Counted from the stretch's first letter, positions 44,481-53,762 are shown. The stretch: 64,000 nucleotides of DNA from Allobosea sp. (GCA_024231975.1 JAAEQB010000120.1:248001-312000), one strand, 5' to 3'. Notes: a model not told the origin generated them from the sequence alone. Made by a program: numbers and translations.

Positions 44481-45473
44481 ATGATCCGACTCGACTTGGG
44501 CACAGTGCGCCACGCCGCCAGAACGGTCCTTCGACTGGCCATGGGCGGCTTGCTCGCCGCCGGGCTGGCCGTGACGGCGCAGGCGCAGGATCGCACTGCG
44601 ATCTCCGGAACCACGGTCTCGCTGGCGCCGCTGAAGGGCTTCGTGCCCTCGAGCAAATTCGCCGGCCTCGAGCATGCCGAAGCCAAGGCGTCCGTCCTCG
44701 TCGTCGAAATGCCGCCCGAGGCGCATGCGCAATTGCAGGCGCTGTTCGGCAATGCCGAGGCCGCCAAGACCAATTTCGCCAAGCAGAACATCGTGATCGA
44801 CGAGGCCGAGGACATCGAGACGGCCGGCGGCAAGGGCCGCATCCTGACCGGCCAGCAGAATGTCGCCGGCACGACCTTCGACAAGTGGATCGTGCTGCTG
44901 AAGGGCGCCAAGACCGTGATGATCACCGTGCAGGCGCCGGAGGATTCCGATCTCGACGGCGACGACGTCGTCGCCATGCTGAAGAGCGTCTCGCTCGGCG
45001 CCGAGCCGACGATCGAGCAGAAGCTCGCCGCCCTGCCCTTCCGCATCCGCGCCGCCGAGCCTTTCCGCGTTGTCGACACCTTCGGCGGCCTCGGCCTGCT
45101 GATGACCGTCGGACCGCTGAACGTCGATCCCAAGGGCGCGCAGCCCATGCTGATCGTCAGCTACCAGACCGGTGGCCAGGTCCCGGCCGGCCAGCTTGCC
45201 GCCGTCGCCGAGAAGCTGCTGCAGACGACGCGCGGCTTCGAGAAGGCCGAGATCAGCAAGCGCGACACGGTCGCCTTCGCCGGCAGCAAGGACGGCGTGC
45301 TGCTCTCGGGCAAGACGGCTGAGGGCGGCGCCGGCAAGCGTTTCGTCCAGTATATCGGCCTGGGTGCCGACGGCCGCTTCGTGCGCATGATCGTCAGCGC
45401 CGACGAAGCGACGTACCCCTCGCTCGAGCCGGCGATTAAGGCGATCGCCGACAGCATCGCCTTCGCCCAGTAA
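44481..45473 (+). CDS. Exported protein of unknown function
   Basis: A 330-residue protein with a signal peptide (membrane stretch about 16-35, cleavage near AQAQD). The mature part has two similar alpha/beta units with repeated ideas such as VDTFGGLGLL, GKRFVQYIGLGADGRFVRMIVSADE and a final PAIKAIADSIAFAQ helix, which recalls PsbP/DUF1795-like folds. I assign no function. ATG 44481 has GGAG seven bases upstream. Preceded by 170 bases without visible features; the next gene is an O-carbamoyltransferase. Confidence 0.75.
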   Translation: MIRLDLGTVRHAARTVLRLAMGGLLAAGLAVTAQAQDRTAISGTTVSLAPLKGFVPSSKFAGLEHAEAKASVLVVEMPPEAHAQLQALFGNAEAAKTNFAKQNIVIDEAEDIETAGGKGRILTGQQNVAGTTFDKWIVLLKGAKTVMITVQAPEDSDLDGDDVVAMLKSVSLGAEPTIEQKLAALPFRIRAAEPFRVVDTFGGLGLLMTVGPLNVDPKGAQPMLIVSYQTGGQVPAGQLAAVAEKLLQTTRGFEKAEISKRDTVAFAGSKDGVLLSGKTAEGGAGKRFVQYIGLGADGRFVRMIVSADEATYPSLEPAIKAIADSIAFAQ

Positions 45474-45549
45474 TCGGCGATGCCGTAGCCAGCGTCACCG
45501 ATCTGCAACATTTGCCATGGCCGGCCGGCTGCTCCATACGCTGCCGGCC

Positions 45550-47280
45550 ATGAGCTACACGATCGGCCTCGCCACCACCTTCCACGATCCGGCCATCGCC
45601 ATCGTCGACCCAAGCGGAGAGGTCCTCTTCGCTGAGGCGGCCGAGCGCTACCTGCAATACAAGCGCGCGCCGAACTGCGAGCCGGACACGGCGGCGCGGA
45701 TGGAAAGCCTGGTCAAGCGCTACATCCCCAAGGGTGCCGAGATCCGACTCGCCACCAGCTGGGGCGAGGAGTTCACCAGCTTCCTCGACCAGATGAGCCG
45801 CGCCGGCTCCTTCAGCCTCGATTCGCTGCTGAAGCTTTCGCCCGCCTTCAACCGCTCACTCGTGCCCGAGCGTAGCGAGCGCGCCTTGATCGCCAACCTG
45901 CATCACCAGCAGCAACGCGCCGGCCTCGGCACCGTGCTTGGCCTCGACCGTGCTTTCGGCGAGGCCAAGATCACCGGCATCACCCGCTATGGCCACCATC
46001 TCAGCCATGCGGCCTATGCCGCCTGGTCCTCGCCCTTCCGCGATGCCGCCTGCCTCGTCGTCGACGGCATGGGCGAGACCGGCGCCTCCGCCATCTTCGC
46101 GCTCAGGGATGGTCGCCTCACTGAGCTGAAGCGCCATCGCGGCCGCGAATCGATCGGCTTCTATTTCGGCTTCGTCACCGACCTCGCCGGCTTCGACCAG
46201 GCCAAGGGCGAGGAATGGAAGATCATGGGGCTCGCGCCCTACGGCAAACGCGACCCTGAACTGCTCGCTCTGCTTCGCAGGCTCTATCGCGTCGAGGGCA
46301 CCAAGCTCAGCTTCGCCGACGCCGCAACGGTCCAGAGCGTCGCCGACGAGATCCTCGCCCGCCGCCCGGCCGACGCGCTCGACAAGGGCTGGGCCGATCT
46401 CTCGCGCTGCGGCCAGGATGTCTTCGCCGAGATGATGGAGGCGCTGCTTGCCGAGACCGCCGCGCTCTGCCCGTCGGAAAATCTCGTGCTCGCCGGCGGC
46501 TGCGCGTTGAACTCCTCATTCAACGGCAAGATCGTCGGCTGCTACGGCTTCAAGTGCGTGCACGTACCCTCCGCCCCGGCCGATGACGGCAACGCCATCG
46601 GTGCCGCCTGGCTCGCCCATGCCGAGGCGAATCCGGACTGGCAGGCGCCCAAGGGCCCGATGAGCCCCTATCTCGGCTCCAGCCTCTCGACCGAGCCGTT
46701 CGAGCGCATGGCCGCCTGGGAACCGCGCCTGAAGAAGCTCTCGCCCGACGAGATCATCACCGCGACGGCCAAGCTCCTGGCCGAGGGCAAGCTGATCGGC
46801 TGGGCGCAGGGGCGCGCCGAGTTCGGGCCGCGCGCCCTCGGCAACCGCTCGATCCTGGCCGATCCGCGCCCGGCCGACGCGAAGGACATCCTCAACGCCA
46901 AGGTGAAGTATCGCGAGGCCTTCCGGCCCTTCGCGCCCTCGATCCTGGCCGAGCACGGCCCGAACTGGTTCGATAACTACCAGGACGCGCCCTATATGGA
47001 GCGCACCCTGACCTGGAAGGAATCCGTACGCGATCGCGTCCCCGCCGTCGTCCACGAGGACGCGACCGGGCGCCTGCAGAGCGTCACGGCCGAGCGCAAT
47101 CCGCGCTATCACGCGCTGATCTCGGCTTTCCACGCGCTCACCGGCGTGCCGGTGATCCTCAACACCTCGTTCAACATCATGGGCAAGCCAATCCTGCACA
47201 CCAGCGAGGACGCGATCCTGATGTTCTATACCAGCGGCCTGGACGCGCTGGTGGTCGAGGACTGGCTGCTGGTCAAGTGA
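45550..47280 (+). CDS. O-carbamoyltransferase (NodU/CmcH/TobZ family)
   Basis: A 576-residue enzyme of two domains: an ASKHA/Kae1-like N-terminal domain that makes carbamoyl-adenylate (YGHHLSHAAYAAW metal site; VVDGMGETGASAIF), and a C-terminal transferase domain (GRAEFGPRALGNRSILADPR, VKYREAFRPFAPSIL, VILNTSFNIMGKPI). Members add carbamoyl groups to Nod factors, antibiotics or sugars. No other biosynthetic gene is adjacent, so the acceptor is unknown. ATG 45550 is preferred to ATG 45517 because the family starts with a short strand (YTIGLATTFHD). A strong terminator follows. Confidence 0.93.
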   Translation: MSYTIGLATTFHDPAIAIVDPSGEVLFAEAAERYLQYKRAPNCEPDTAARMESLVKRYIPKGAEIRLATSWGEEFTSFLDQMSRAGSFSLDSLLKLSPAFNRSLVPERSERALIANLHHQQQRAGLGTVLGLDRAFGEAKITGITRYGHHLSHAAYAAWSSPFRDAACLVVDGMGETGASAIFALRDGRLTELKRHRGRESIGFYFGFVTDLAGFDQAKGEEWKIMGLAPYGKRDPELLALLRRLYRVEGTKLSFADAATVQSVADEILARRPADALDKGWADLSRCGQDVFAEMMEALLAETAALCPSENLVLAGGCALNSSFNGKIVGCYGFKCVHVPSAPADDGNAIGAAWLAHAEANPDWQAPKGPMSPYLGSSLSTEPFERMAAWEPRLKKLSPDEIITATAKLLAEGKLIGWAQGRAEFGPRALGNRSILADPRPADAKDILNAKVKYREAFRPFAPSILAEHGPNWFDNYQDAPYMERTLTWKESVRDRVPAVVHEDATGRLQSVTAERNPRYHALISAFHALTGVPVILNTSFNIMGKPILHTSEDAILMFYTSGLDALVVEDWLLVK

Positions 47281-47314
47281 CCGCCCGCTCCGGCAGCAGG
47301 CCCATCCGGACATG

Positions 47315-47343
47315 AAAAAGGCGGCGCTCACGCGCCGCCTTTT
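47315..47343. terminator. Bidirectional intrinsic terminator
   Basis: GGCGGCGC-TCAC-GCGCCGCC (47320-47339) is flanked by five A on the left and four T on the right, so it can act for the rightward carbamoyltransferase gene and the leftward grxD gene. Confidence 0.9.
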
Positions 47344-47366
47344 CGATTCCGAGGAAATGAAGTGGC

Positions 47367-47702
47367 TCAGCTCGCCTGCTTGACGGCGATGCCCTTCTCT
47401 TCGAACAGCGCTTGCAATTCGCCGGCCTGGAACATCTCGCGGGTGATGTCGCAGCCGCCGACGAACTCGCCCTTGACGTAGAGCTGCGGGATGGTCGGCC
47501 AATTCGAATAGGCCTTGATGCCCTCACGAATCTCCTGGTCCTCGAGCACGTTGACGCCCTTGAAGGGCACGCCGACGTAAGAGAGGATCTGCACGACCTG
47601 GCCGGAGAACCCGCACATCGGGAATTGCGGCGTGCCCTTCATGAAGAGCACCACGTCATTGGCCTTCACTTCGGCATCGATACGGGCGTTGATGTCGCTC
47701 AT
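47367..47702 (-). CDS. grxD: Monothiol glutaredoxin GrxD (CGFS type)
   Basis: A 111-residue Grx4-type glutaredoxin. The active site CGFS lies in TPQFPMCGFSGQVVQIL, and the glutathione-binding WPTIPQLYVKGEFVGGCDI follows. Such proteins carry [2Fe-2S] clusters together with BolA and act in iron-sulfur trafficking. ATG 47702 has AGGAG six bases upstream. It is the last gene of purL-bolA-small membrane protein-grxD, an order widespread in alphaproteobacteria except for the small gene. Confidence 0.96.
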   Translation of the reverse strand: MSDINARIDAEVKANDVVLFMKGTPQFPMCGFSGQVVQILSYVGVPFKGVNVLEDQEIREGIKAYSNWPTIPQLYVKGEFVGGCDITREMFQAGELQALFEEKGIAVKQAS

Positions 47703-47782
47703 GTCTTGCTCCTGGGGCGGGTTCAAGGCCCGCTGGATGAACTCGTTCTAATCTTGGGGAACCGTCGTCCTCAGCGCAAGGC

Positions 47783-48028
47783 TTAACGGCCAGATGCCCC
47801 ATCCTTCGTAGTCTCGGGATGGCCGCGCTTGGGTGCGGTGTAGATTCGGCCCTCAAACGGGCTGTCGACCATCAACCGGCTGCTCAGCTTGTCGACCTCG
47901 TGGATCTCATGGGCCGTATCGGGCTGCCATGCCGGCTTCCGCGACAACGACCGCAGATAGAGCAACGCGCCGCCCAGCCCCATGACCGCTAGGGTGATGA
48001 CAAGGGCGACGAGATCGGCATCGGACAT
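47783..48028 (-). CDS. Small single-pass membrane protein between bolA and grxD
   Basis: An 81-residue protein with one N-terminal helix (about 5-26, LVALVITLAVMGLGGALLYL) and a charged cytoplasmic tail that ends in a Lys/Gly/Ser-rich stretch. Unknown family. ATG 48028 lies three bases after the bolA stop, so translation is likely coupled. Its place inside an iron-sulfur trafficking operon suggests, without proof, a link of BolA/GrxD to the membrane. Confidence 0.65.
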   Translation of the reverse strand: MSDADLVALVITLAVMGLGGALLYLRSLSRKPAWQPDTAHEIHEVDKLSSRLMVDSPFEGRIYTAPKRGHPETTKDGASGR

Positions 48029-48031
48029 GTG

Positions 48032-48268
48032 TCAGATGTCGGAAGCCTGCGTCGTCAGCGCAAGGGCATGCAGAACGCCGCCCATGTTTCCTTGCAGGGC
48101 GGCATAGACCATCTGGTGCTGCTGCACGCGCGACTTGCCCTTGAAGGCAGCCGAAACCACCGTCGCGGCATAGTGGTCGCCATCGCCGGCGAGATCCTTG
48201 ATCTCGACCACCGCATCCGGCAGCGCCGCCTTGATCAGGCGCTCGATCTCGCTCGCTTCCATCGCCAT
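48032..48268 (-). CDS. bolA: BolA/IbaG family protein
   Basis: A 78-residue BolA-family protein: EIERLIKAALPDAVVEIKDLAGDGDHYAATVVS, with a cluster-ligand His in GDHYA and the conserved SRVQQHQMVYAALQ helix. BolA partners with CGFS glutaredoxins, encoded two genes on, to share a [2Fe-2S] cluster. ATG 48268 follows AGGAG. Located 11 bases after purL. Confidence 0.95.
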   Translation of the reverse strand: MAMEASEIERLIKAALPDAVVEIKDLAGDGDHYAATVVSAAFKGKSRVQQHQMVYAALQGNMGGVLHALALTTQASDI

Positions 48269-48279
48269 GGCTGATCTCC

Positions 48280-50490
48280 TCAGGCAGCCTTGCCGGCCAT
48301 GTAGTCCGGCAGCCAGCTCTCATGGGTCTTGCTGAGGGCTGCGACCGAAACAGCAGCCTCGCCCGGCAGGGCAAGCTCGCTGCCGCCGGTCTTGCCGATG
48401 ATCTCAGCCGGCACGCCGGCGGCCTTTGCCTCCGCGACAACCGCCTCGGCGGCGCCAGCCGGCAGCGACAGCAAGTAGCGGCCCTGATCCTCGCCGAACA
48501 GCACGGCATGGGCCGGACCGGCCGGCAGCGCCTCGATCCTGGCGCCGATGCCCTTCGCCATCGCCATCTCGGCGAGCGCGACGGCAAGGCCGCCATCCGA
48601 GAGGTCGTGGCAGGCGCTGAGCCGGCCCGCCGTGATCAGCGAGCGCACGAACTCGCCATTCCGGCGCTCGACGGCCAGATCGACCGGCGGCGGCGCGCCT
48701 TCCTCGCGGCCGCAGACCGTTGCGAGATAGGCGCTCTGGCCGAGCCAGCCCTTGGTCTCGCCGATCAGGACGATCGCCTCGCCCTCGGCCTTGAAGCCGA
48801 CGGTCGCGTGCTTCGTCACATCGGCGAGCACGCCGACGCCGCCGATGGTCGGGGTCGGCAGGATCGAGACGCCATTGGTCTCGTTGTAGAGCGAGACATT
48901 GCCGGAGACGACCGGGAAGTCGAGCGCCTTGCAGGCCTCGCCGATGCCGCGGATGCAGCCGACGAGCTGGCCCATCACCTCGGGCCGCTCCGGATTGCCG
49001 AAATTGAGATTGTCGGTAATGGCGAGCGGCAGGGCGCCGACCGCGGTCAGGTTGCGCCAGGCTTCGGCCACCGCCTGCTTGCCGCCCTCGAACGGGTCGG
49101 CCTCGCAATAGCGCGGCGTCACGTCGGCGGTCATGGCGAGGCCCTTCGGCCCGTCCTCGATCCGGACGATGCCGGCATCGCCGCCCGGCGTCACCGCCGA
49201 ATTGCCGAGGATCAGCGTGTCGTACTGCTCGTAGATCCAACGCTTCGACGACAGGTCGGGCGAGCCGATCAGCGCGAGCAGCGCCTCGCTGTTCGACATC
49301 GGCGGCTTTACGCTCGCGGCCTCCACAACCGGCCGCTTCGGCGTTTCGACCCAAGGCCGATCGTATTCGGGAGCCTCGTCACCGAGCTCCTTGATCGGCA
49401 GGTCGGCCATCGTCTCGCCGTCATGCTTGACGACGAAGCGCAGCGTGTCGGTGGTCTTGCCAACGACGGCGAAGTCGAGGCCCCATTTGCGGAAGATCGC
49501 CTCGGCCGGTTCCTCATGGCCTGGCTTGATCACCATGAGCATGCGCTCCTGGCTTTCCGAGAGCATCATCTCATAGGCGCTCATCTGCGCTTCGCGGCAG
49601 GGCACCGCATTGAGATCGAGCTCCACGCCGAGATCGCCCTTGGCGCCCATCTCGACAGCCGAGCAGGTCAGGCCGGCCGCGCCCATGTCCTGGATCGCGT
49701 CGACATGGCCGGCAGCCATGATCTCGAGGCAGGCTTCGAGCAGCAGCTTCTCCGCGAAGGGGTCGCCGACCTGCACGGTCGGACGCTTCTCCTCGGCGCC
49801 CTCGTCGAAGGCGGCCGAGGCCATGGTCGCACCATGGATGCCGTCGCGGCCGGTCTTGGAGCCGAGATAGACGATCGCCTTACCGACGCCCGAGGCCTTG
49901 GCGTAGAAGATCTCGTCAGAGCGCGCGAGGCCGACAGCCATGGCGTTGACCAGGTTGTTCCCGTCATAGCGCCGGTGGAAGCCGGTGGCACCGCCGACAT
50001 TGGGCACCCCGAAGGAGTTGCCGTAGCCGCCGATGCCGGCGACGACGCCGGAGACCAGGTGGCGCGTCTTCGGATGGCTCGGGTCGCCGAAGCGCAGCGC
50101 GTCGAGCACCGCGATCGGTCGCGCGCCCATGGTGAAGACGTCGCGCAGGATGCCGCCGACGCCGGTGGTCGCGCCCTGATAGGGCTCGATGAAGGACGGA
50201 TGGTTGTGGCTCTCCATCTTGAAGACCACGGCGAGCCCGTCGCCGATGTCGATGACGCCGGCATTCTCGCCCGGCCCCTGGATCACCCAGGGCGCCTTGG
50301 TCGGCAGCGTCTTCAGATGGATCTTCGAGGACTTGTAGGAGCAGTGCTCGTTCCACATCGCCGAGACGATGCCGAGCTCGGTGACCGTCGGCTCACGCCC
50401 GATCAGGTGCAGGAAGCGCTGGTACTCGTCCGGCTTGAGGCCGTGCTCGGCGACCAGCTGCGGGGTGATCTTGATGTCGTTGGGAATCAC
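48280..50490 (-). CDS. purL: Phosphoribosylformylglycinamidine synthase subunit PurL
   Basis: A 736-residue small-type PurL, the ATP-dependent synthase subunit of purine step 4, which works with PurQ and PurS (not in this window). Typical blocks: MWNEHCSYKSSK, NNHPSFIEP-like SHNHPSFIEPYQGATTGVGG, GNVSLYNET, and CHDLSDGGLAVALAEMA. Start is GTG 50490. It heads the purL-bolA-grxD operon. Confidence 0.97.
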   Translation of the reverse strand: MIPNDIKITPQLVAEHGLKPDEYQRFLHLIGREPTVTELGIVSAMWNEHCSYKSSKIHLKTLPTKAPWVIQGPGENAGVIDIGDGLAVVFKMESHNHPSFIEPYQGATTGVGGILRDVFTMGARPIAVLDALRFGDPSHPKTRHLVSGVVAGIGGYGNSFGVPNVGGATGFHRRYDGNNLVNAMAVGLARSDEIFYAKASGVGKAIVYLGSKTGRDGIHGATMASAAFDEGAEEKRPTVQVGDPFAEKLLLEACLEIMAAGHVDAIQDMGAAGLTCSAVEMGAKGDLGVELDLNAVPCREAQMSAYEMMLSESQERMLMVIKPGHEEPAEAIFRKWGLDFAVVGKTTDTLRFVVKHDGETMADLPIKELGDEAPEYDRPWVETPKRPVVEAASVKPPMSNSEALLALIGSPDLSSKRWIYEQYDTLILGNSAVTPGGDAGIVRIEDGPKGLAMTADVTPRYCEADPFEGGKQAVAEAWRNLTAVGALPLAITDNLNFGNPERPEVMGQLVGCIRGIGEACKALDFPVVSGNVSLYNETNGVSILPTPTIGGVGVLADVTKHATVGFKAEGEAIVLIGETKGWLGQSAYLATVCGREEGAPPPVDLAVERRNGEFVRSLITAGRLSACHDLSDGGLAVALAEMAMAKGIGARIEALPAGPAHAVLFGEDQGRYLLSLPAGAAEAVVAEAKAAGVPAEIIGKTGGSELALPGEAAVSVAALSKTHESWLPDYMAGKAA

Positions 50491-50585
50491 GCGGCCTGTT
50501 CCTGACGGAGGGGGCGAGCCAGAGGCTCGATCTCAAGCGGGGGCAATAGCCTGAAAACGGCCACCGATACAATCGCGAGAAGCGC

Positions 50586-51026
50586 CTACCCGACCCCGAT
50601 CTCCGCCATGGCCGCCCGCAACTTGGCTGGAATCGGCACCGGCGTCTGCGGACCCCGCTCGACATAGACATGGGTGAAGAGGCCCTGCGCCACCGTGAGC
50701 GCGCCGCCCTGCCGGAAGATGCCGATCCGGTAGGTCACTGAGGAGCGCCCGAGCTTCTCGACCGCGAGCGCCCCCTCGACGACTTCCGGGAAGGCGACGC
50801 TCTCGAAATAGTCGCAGCGCGTGCCGACGACGAGGCCGACAATCCGGCTCTCCTTTGCATCGAGGAAGCCCTGCTCGATCAGCCAGGCGTTCACCACCGT
50901 GTCGAACCAGTTGTAGTAGATCACATTGTTGACGTGGCCGAAGACGTCGTTGTCGGCCCAGCGCGTCGGGATCGTGCGGAACAGGCGGAAATCGGCCCGC
51001 CCGAGCCTGACGGGCTTGTCGCTCAT
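50586..51026 (-). CDS. Hot-dog fold acyl-CoA thioesterase
   Basis: A 146-residue thioesterase of the 4-hydroxybenzoyl-CoA/YbgC type. The catalytic Asp is in TRWADNDVFGHVNNVIYYNWFD. Substrate is unknown; short or branched acyl-CoAs are likely. Its ATG overlaps the methyltransferase gene stop by four bases (ATGA), so the two are co-translated. Cytoplasmic. Confidence 0.92.
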   Translation of the reverse strand: MSDKPVRLGRADFRLFRTIPTRWADNDVFGHVNNVIYYNWFDTVVNAWLIEQGFLDAKESRIVGLVVGTRCDYFESVAFPEVVEGALAVEKLGRSSVTYRIGIFRQGGALTVAQGLFTHVYVERGPQTPVPIPAKLRAAMAEIGVG

Positions 51027-51907
51027 GGCTTCTCCCCGCCCGCCTTGTCGCCGGTGCCGATCTCGGGAACGCCGAGCGCATCCGCCAGTCGCGCCTTGGC
51101 CGAACCGGGCCGCAGCGGCTTCTGCTGGCTCTCATGCGGCGCCCAGCCGGAGAGCCAGACGATCTCGAAGGTCGCGCGCAGGCGCCCGTCCGCATCGGCA
51201 AAGCGCTCGGCATAGAGCTCGGCCGCCCGCAGCAAGACATTGCGCCGCAGCGGCTTGCGGCTGCGCTCGGTCAGCGCATTGGCCCAGCCCATGGCGCGTA
51301 AGTCGCGCAGCAGGCCGAACATGTCGCCATAGCGAACGGTGACGCTCTCGCTGTCGATGACGGGAAGCGCGAAGCCCGCCCGCTGCAGCAGACCGCCGAG
51401 ATCGCGCAGGTCGGCGAAAGGCGCGACGCGCGGGCTCGCCCCGCCGGTCAGTTCGACCTCGGCCGCGAGCAGCGACTGGCGCAATTCGGTGAGGCTCTGG
51501 CCGGCGAGCAGGCAGGCGATGAAGAGCCCGTCGGGCCTGAGCGCCCGCTTGATCTGGATGAGGGCCCCGGGCAGGTCGTTGACCGCGTGCAGCGCCAGCA
51601 GCGAGGCCGCGAGATCGAGCGATTCCGCGGCGAAGGGCAGGGCTTCGAGATCGCCGACGAGCGTGGTGCTCGGCTCAACGACCTCGGCCATGCGCAGCAA
51701 TCCGCCCGCACTCGCCTGCAGCACCGGCCCGGCCAATGGCAGCGGCGTGCCGAGATCGGCGGCCCGCTCGAAGCGGCGCAGCACAGCCGAGAGCCGCTCG
51801 TCGAGATCGGAGGCGCAGCGCGCCAGCAGGAAATCGGGATAGCCGGCGGCAAGCGCAGCTGTGAGGCGGCGGCGATAGAGCGCGCGGTCGAAGACGATGG
51901 AGCTCAC
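51023..51907 (-). CDS. SAM-dependent methyltransferase-fold protein, NDUFAF5-like
   Basis: A 294-residue class I SAM-fold protein. The start FDRALYRRRLTAALAAGYPDFLL with a following DERLSAVLRRFERAADLG and the late IVWLSGWAPHESQQKPLRPGSA match the alphaproteobacterial homologues of human NDUFAF5, which hydroxylates an arginine of complex I subunit NDUFS7. A BioC-like label is the alternative. The SAM-binding glycine motif is degenerate (DLGTPLPLAG), as in that group. Start GTG 51907. Coupled to a thioesterase gene. Confidence 0.82.
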   Translation of the reverse strand: MSSIVFDRALYRRRLTAALAAGYPDFLLARCASDLDERLSAVLRRFERAADLGTPLPLAGPVLQASAGGLLRMAEVVEPSTTLVGDLEALPFAAESLDLAASLLALHAVNDLPGALIQIKRALRPDGLFIACLLAGQSLTELRQSLLAAEVELTGGASPRVAPFADLRDLGGLLQRAGFALPVIDSESVTVRYGDMFGLLRDLRAMGWANALTERSRKPLRRNVLLRAAELYAERFADADGRLRATFEIVWLSGWAPHESQQKPLRPGSAKARLADALGVPEIGTGDKAGGEKP

Positions 51908-51920
51908 CGCGCCCCCCGCC

Positions 51921-53762
51921 TCACTCCATGCCCTCCAGCTCGATAATCAGCCCCTCGATCATCTTGAGCCCGATCTGCCAGAAGGCCGGATCGCGCGCAT
52001 CGAGGCCGAACGGCTTCAGTAGCTCGGAATGATGCTTGGTGCCGCCGGCCGAGAGCAGCGCGAAATAGCGCTCCTGAAAGCCCGAGGCCGAGTTCTGGTA
52101 GACGCCGTAGAGCGAGTTCACCAGGCAATCGCCGAAGGCGTAGGCATAGACATAGAAGGGCGAGTGGATGAAGTGCGGGATATAGGCCCAGAAGGTCTCG
52201 TAGCCCGGGCCGAGCCGGATCGCCGGCCCCAGGCTCTCCGACTGCACGCTGAGCCAGAGATCGCAGAGGTTCTCCGCCGTCAGCTCGCCCTGCCGGCGTG
52301 CCTCGTGGACCTTGCGCTCGAACGAGTAGAACGCGATCTGGCGCACGACCGTGTTGATCATGTCCTCGACCTTGGCCGCCAGCATCGCCTTGCGCTGCTT
52401 CTGGTCGCGGGTCTCGTCGAGCAGCTTGCGGAAGGTCAGCATCTCCCCGAACACGCTCGCCGTCTCGGCCAGCGTCAGCGGCGTCGGCGCCATCAGCGCC
52501 CCGTTCGGCCCGGCCAGCACCTGATGCACGCCATGTCCGAGCTCATGCGCCAGCGTCATCACGTCGCGCGGCTTGCCCTGGTAGTTGAGCAGCACATAGG
52601 GGTGCGCCGACGGCACGGTCGGGTGCGCAAAAGCGCCCGGCGCCTTGCCCGGCCGCGCCGGCGCGTCGATCCAGTACTCATCGAAGAAGCGCTGTGCGAT
52701 CCCCGCCATCTTCGGCGAGAAGGCACCATAGGCCGAGAGCACCGTGTCGCGCGCCTCGGTCCAGGGAATGGTGCGCTGCTCGACCTTGGGCAGCGGCGCA
52801 TTGCGATCCCAATAGTCGAGCGCGTCCTGCCCGAACCAGCGCGCCTTCAGCTTGTAATAGCGGTGCGACAGGCGTGGATAGGCCTCGCGCACCGCCGCGA
52901 CCAGCGCATCGACCACCTCGCGCTCGACCCGGTTCGCCAGGTGCCGGGAATCGGCGACGTCCTCGAACTTGCGCCAGCGGTCGGAGATTTCCTTGTCCTT
53001 GGCCAGCGTGTTGGTGATCAGGCCGAAGGTCCGCAGATGCTGGCGGAAGACGGTGCCGAGCACCTCCGCCGCTTCCTTGCGCACGGCGCCGTCGGCGTCC
53101 TGCAAACGGTTCAGCGTCAATTCGAGGGTCAATTCGTCGCCGCCGGCCTTGAAGCGCAGCGAGGCGATCGTCTCGTCGAAGAGCCGGTTCCAGGCGCCGT
53201 GTCCGGTGACCGACTTCTCGTGGAAGAGCTCCTCGATCCGGTCCTCGAGCTGGTGCGGCTTGTCTTTGGCGAGGTCTTCCAGCCACGGCCGCCAATGACT
53301 GAGCGGCGCCTGGGCCGCCGCCTTGGCCAAAAGCGCTTCGTCGATCCGGTTGAGCTCCAATCCGAAGAACAGCAGCTCGGTCGAGATCGCAGTGACCTTG
53401 TCCTGCGTGTCGCCATAGAACTTGGCGCGCTGCGGATCGGTGGTGTCGCCGGAATAGACCAGGCCGGCATAGGACATGATCTTGCCGACCAGATCTTCCA
53501 GCCCCTCATAGGCCTTGACCGCCTCGGCCAGCGCGACGCTGGCATCCTCTCGCGCGGCGAGCGCGGCGAGCTTGCCGCGATAGAGTTCGGCGAAACGCCG
53601 CGCCTCCACCGCCGCGCGCTCGACATCGGCGGCGAAGGCCGGCGAATCCATCGCTGGGTAAAGATGTGTCAGATCCCACTCCGGCAGGGCGCCGAGCGCC
53701 TCGGCCGTGCCTCCGCCATGGGCGGCGCGTGCGATTGCGGGACGGTCGAAGGGGCGGGTCAT
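51921..53762 (-). CDS. pepF: Oligoendopeptidase F (M3B family metallopeptidase)
   Basis: A 613-residue zinc peptidase of the PepF branch. The zinc motif HELGH lies in DVMTLAHELGHGVHQVL, with the third ligand Glu in ETASVFGEMLTF. C-terminal FWAYIPHFIHSPFYVYAYAFGD is typical of PepF/M3B. It degrades oligopeptides in the cytoplasm. ATG 53762 gives the normal length; the frame continues 15 codons upstream. Divergent from a sigma-54 response regulator across 202 bases. Confidence 0.95.
   Translation of the reverse strand: MTRPFDRPAIARAAHGGGTAEALGALPEWDLTHLYPAMDSPAFAADVERAAVEARRFAELYRGKLAALAAREDASVALAEAVKAYEGLEDLVGKIMSYAGLVYSGDTTDPQRAKFYGDTQDKVTAISTELLFFGLELNRIDEALLAKAAAQAPLSHWRPWLEDLAKDKPHQLEDRIEELFHEKSVTGHGAWNRLFDETIASLRFKAGGDELTLELTLNRLQDADGAVRKEAAEVLGTVFRQHLRTFGLITNTLAKDKEISDRWRKFEDVADSRHLANRVEREVVDALVAAVREAYPRLSHRYYKLKARWFGQDALDYWDRNAPLPKVEQRTIPWTEARDTVLSAYGAFSPKMAGIAQRFFDEYWIDAPARPGKAPGAFAHPTVPSAHPYVLLNYQGKPRDVMTLAHELGHGVHQVLAGPNGALMAPTPLTLAETASVFGEMLTFRKLLDETRDQKQRKAMLAAKVEDMINTVVRQIAFYSFERKVHEARRQGELTAENLCDLWLSVQSESLGPAIRLGPGYETFWAYIPHFIHSPFYVYAYAFGDCLVNSLYGVYQNSASGFQERYFALLSAGGTKHHSELLKPFGLDARDPAFWQIGLKMIEGLIIELEGME

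Noticed and set aside
48322..50505. 727-codon plus-strand frame opposite purL
   Set aside because: purL is unmistakable on the other strand; the frame has no recognisable motif.
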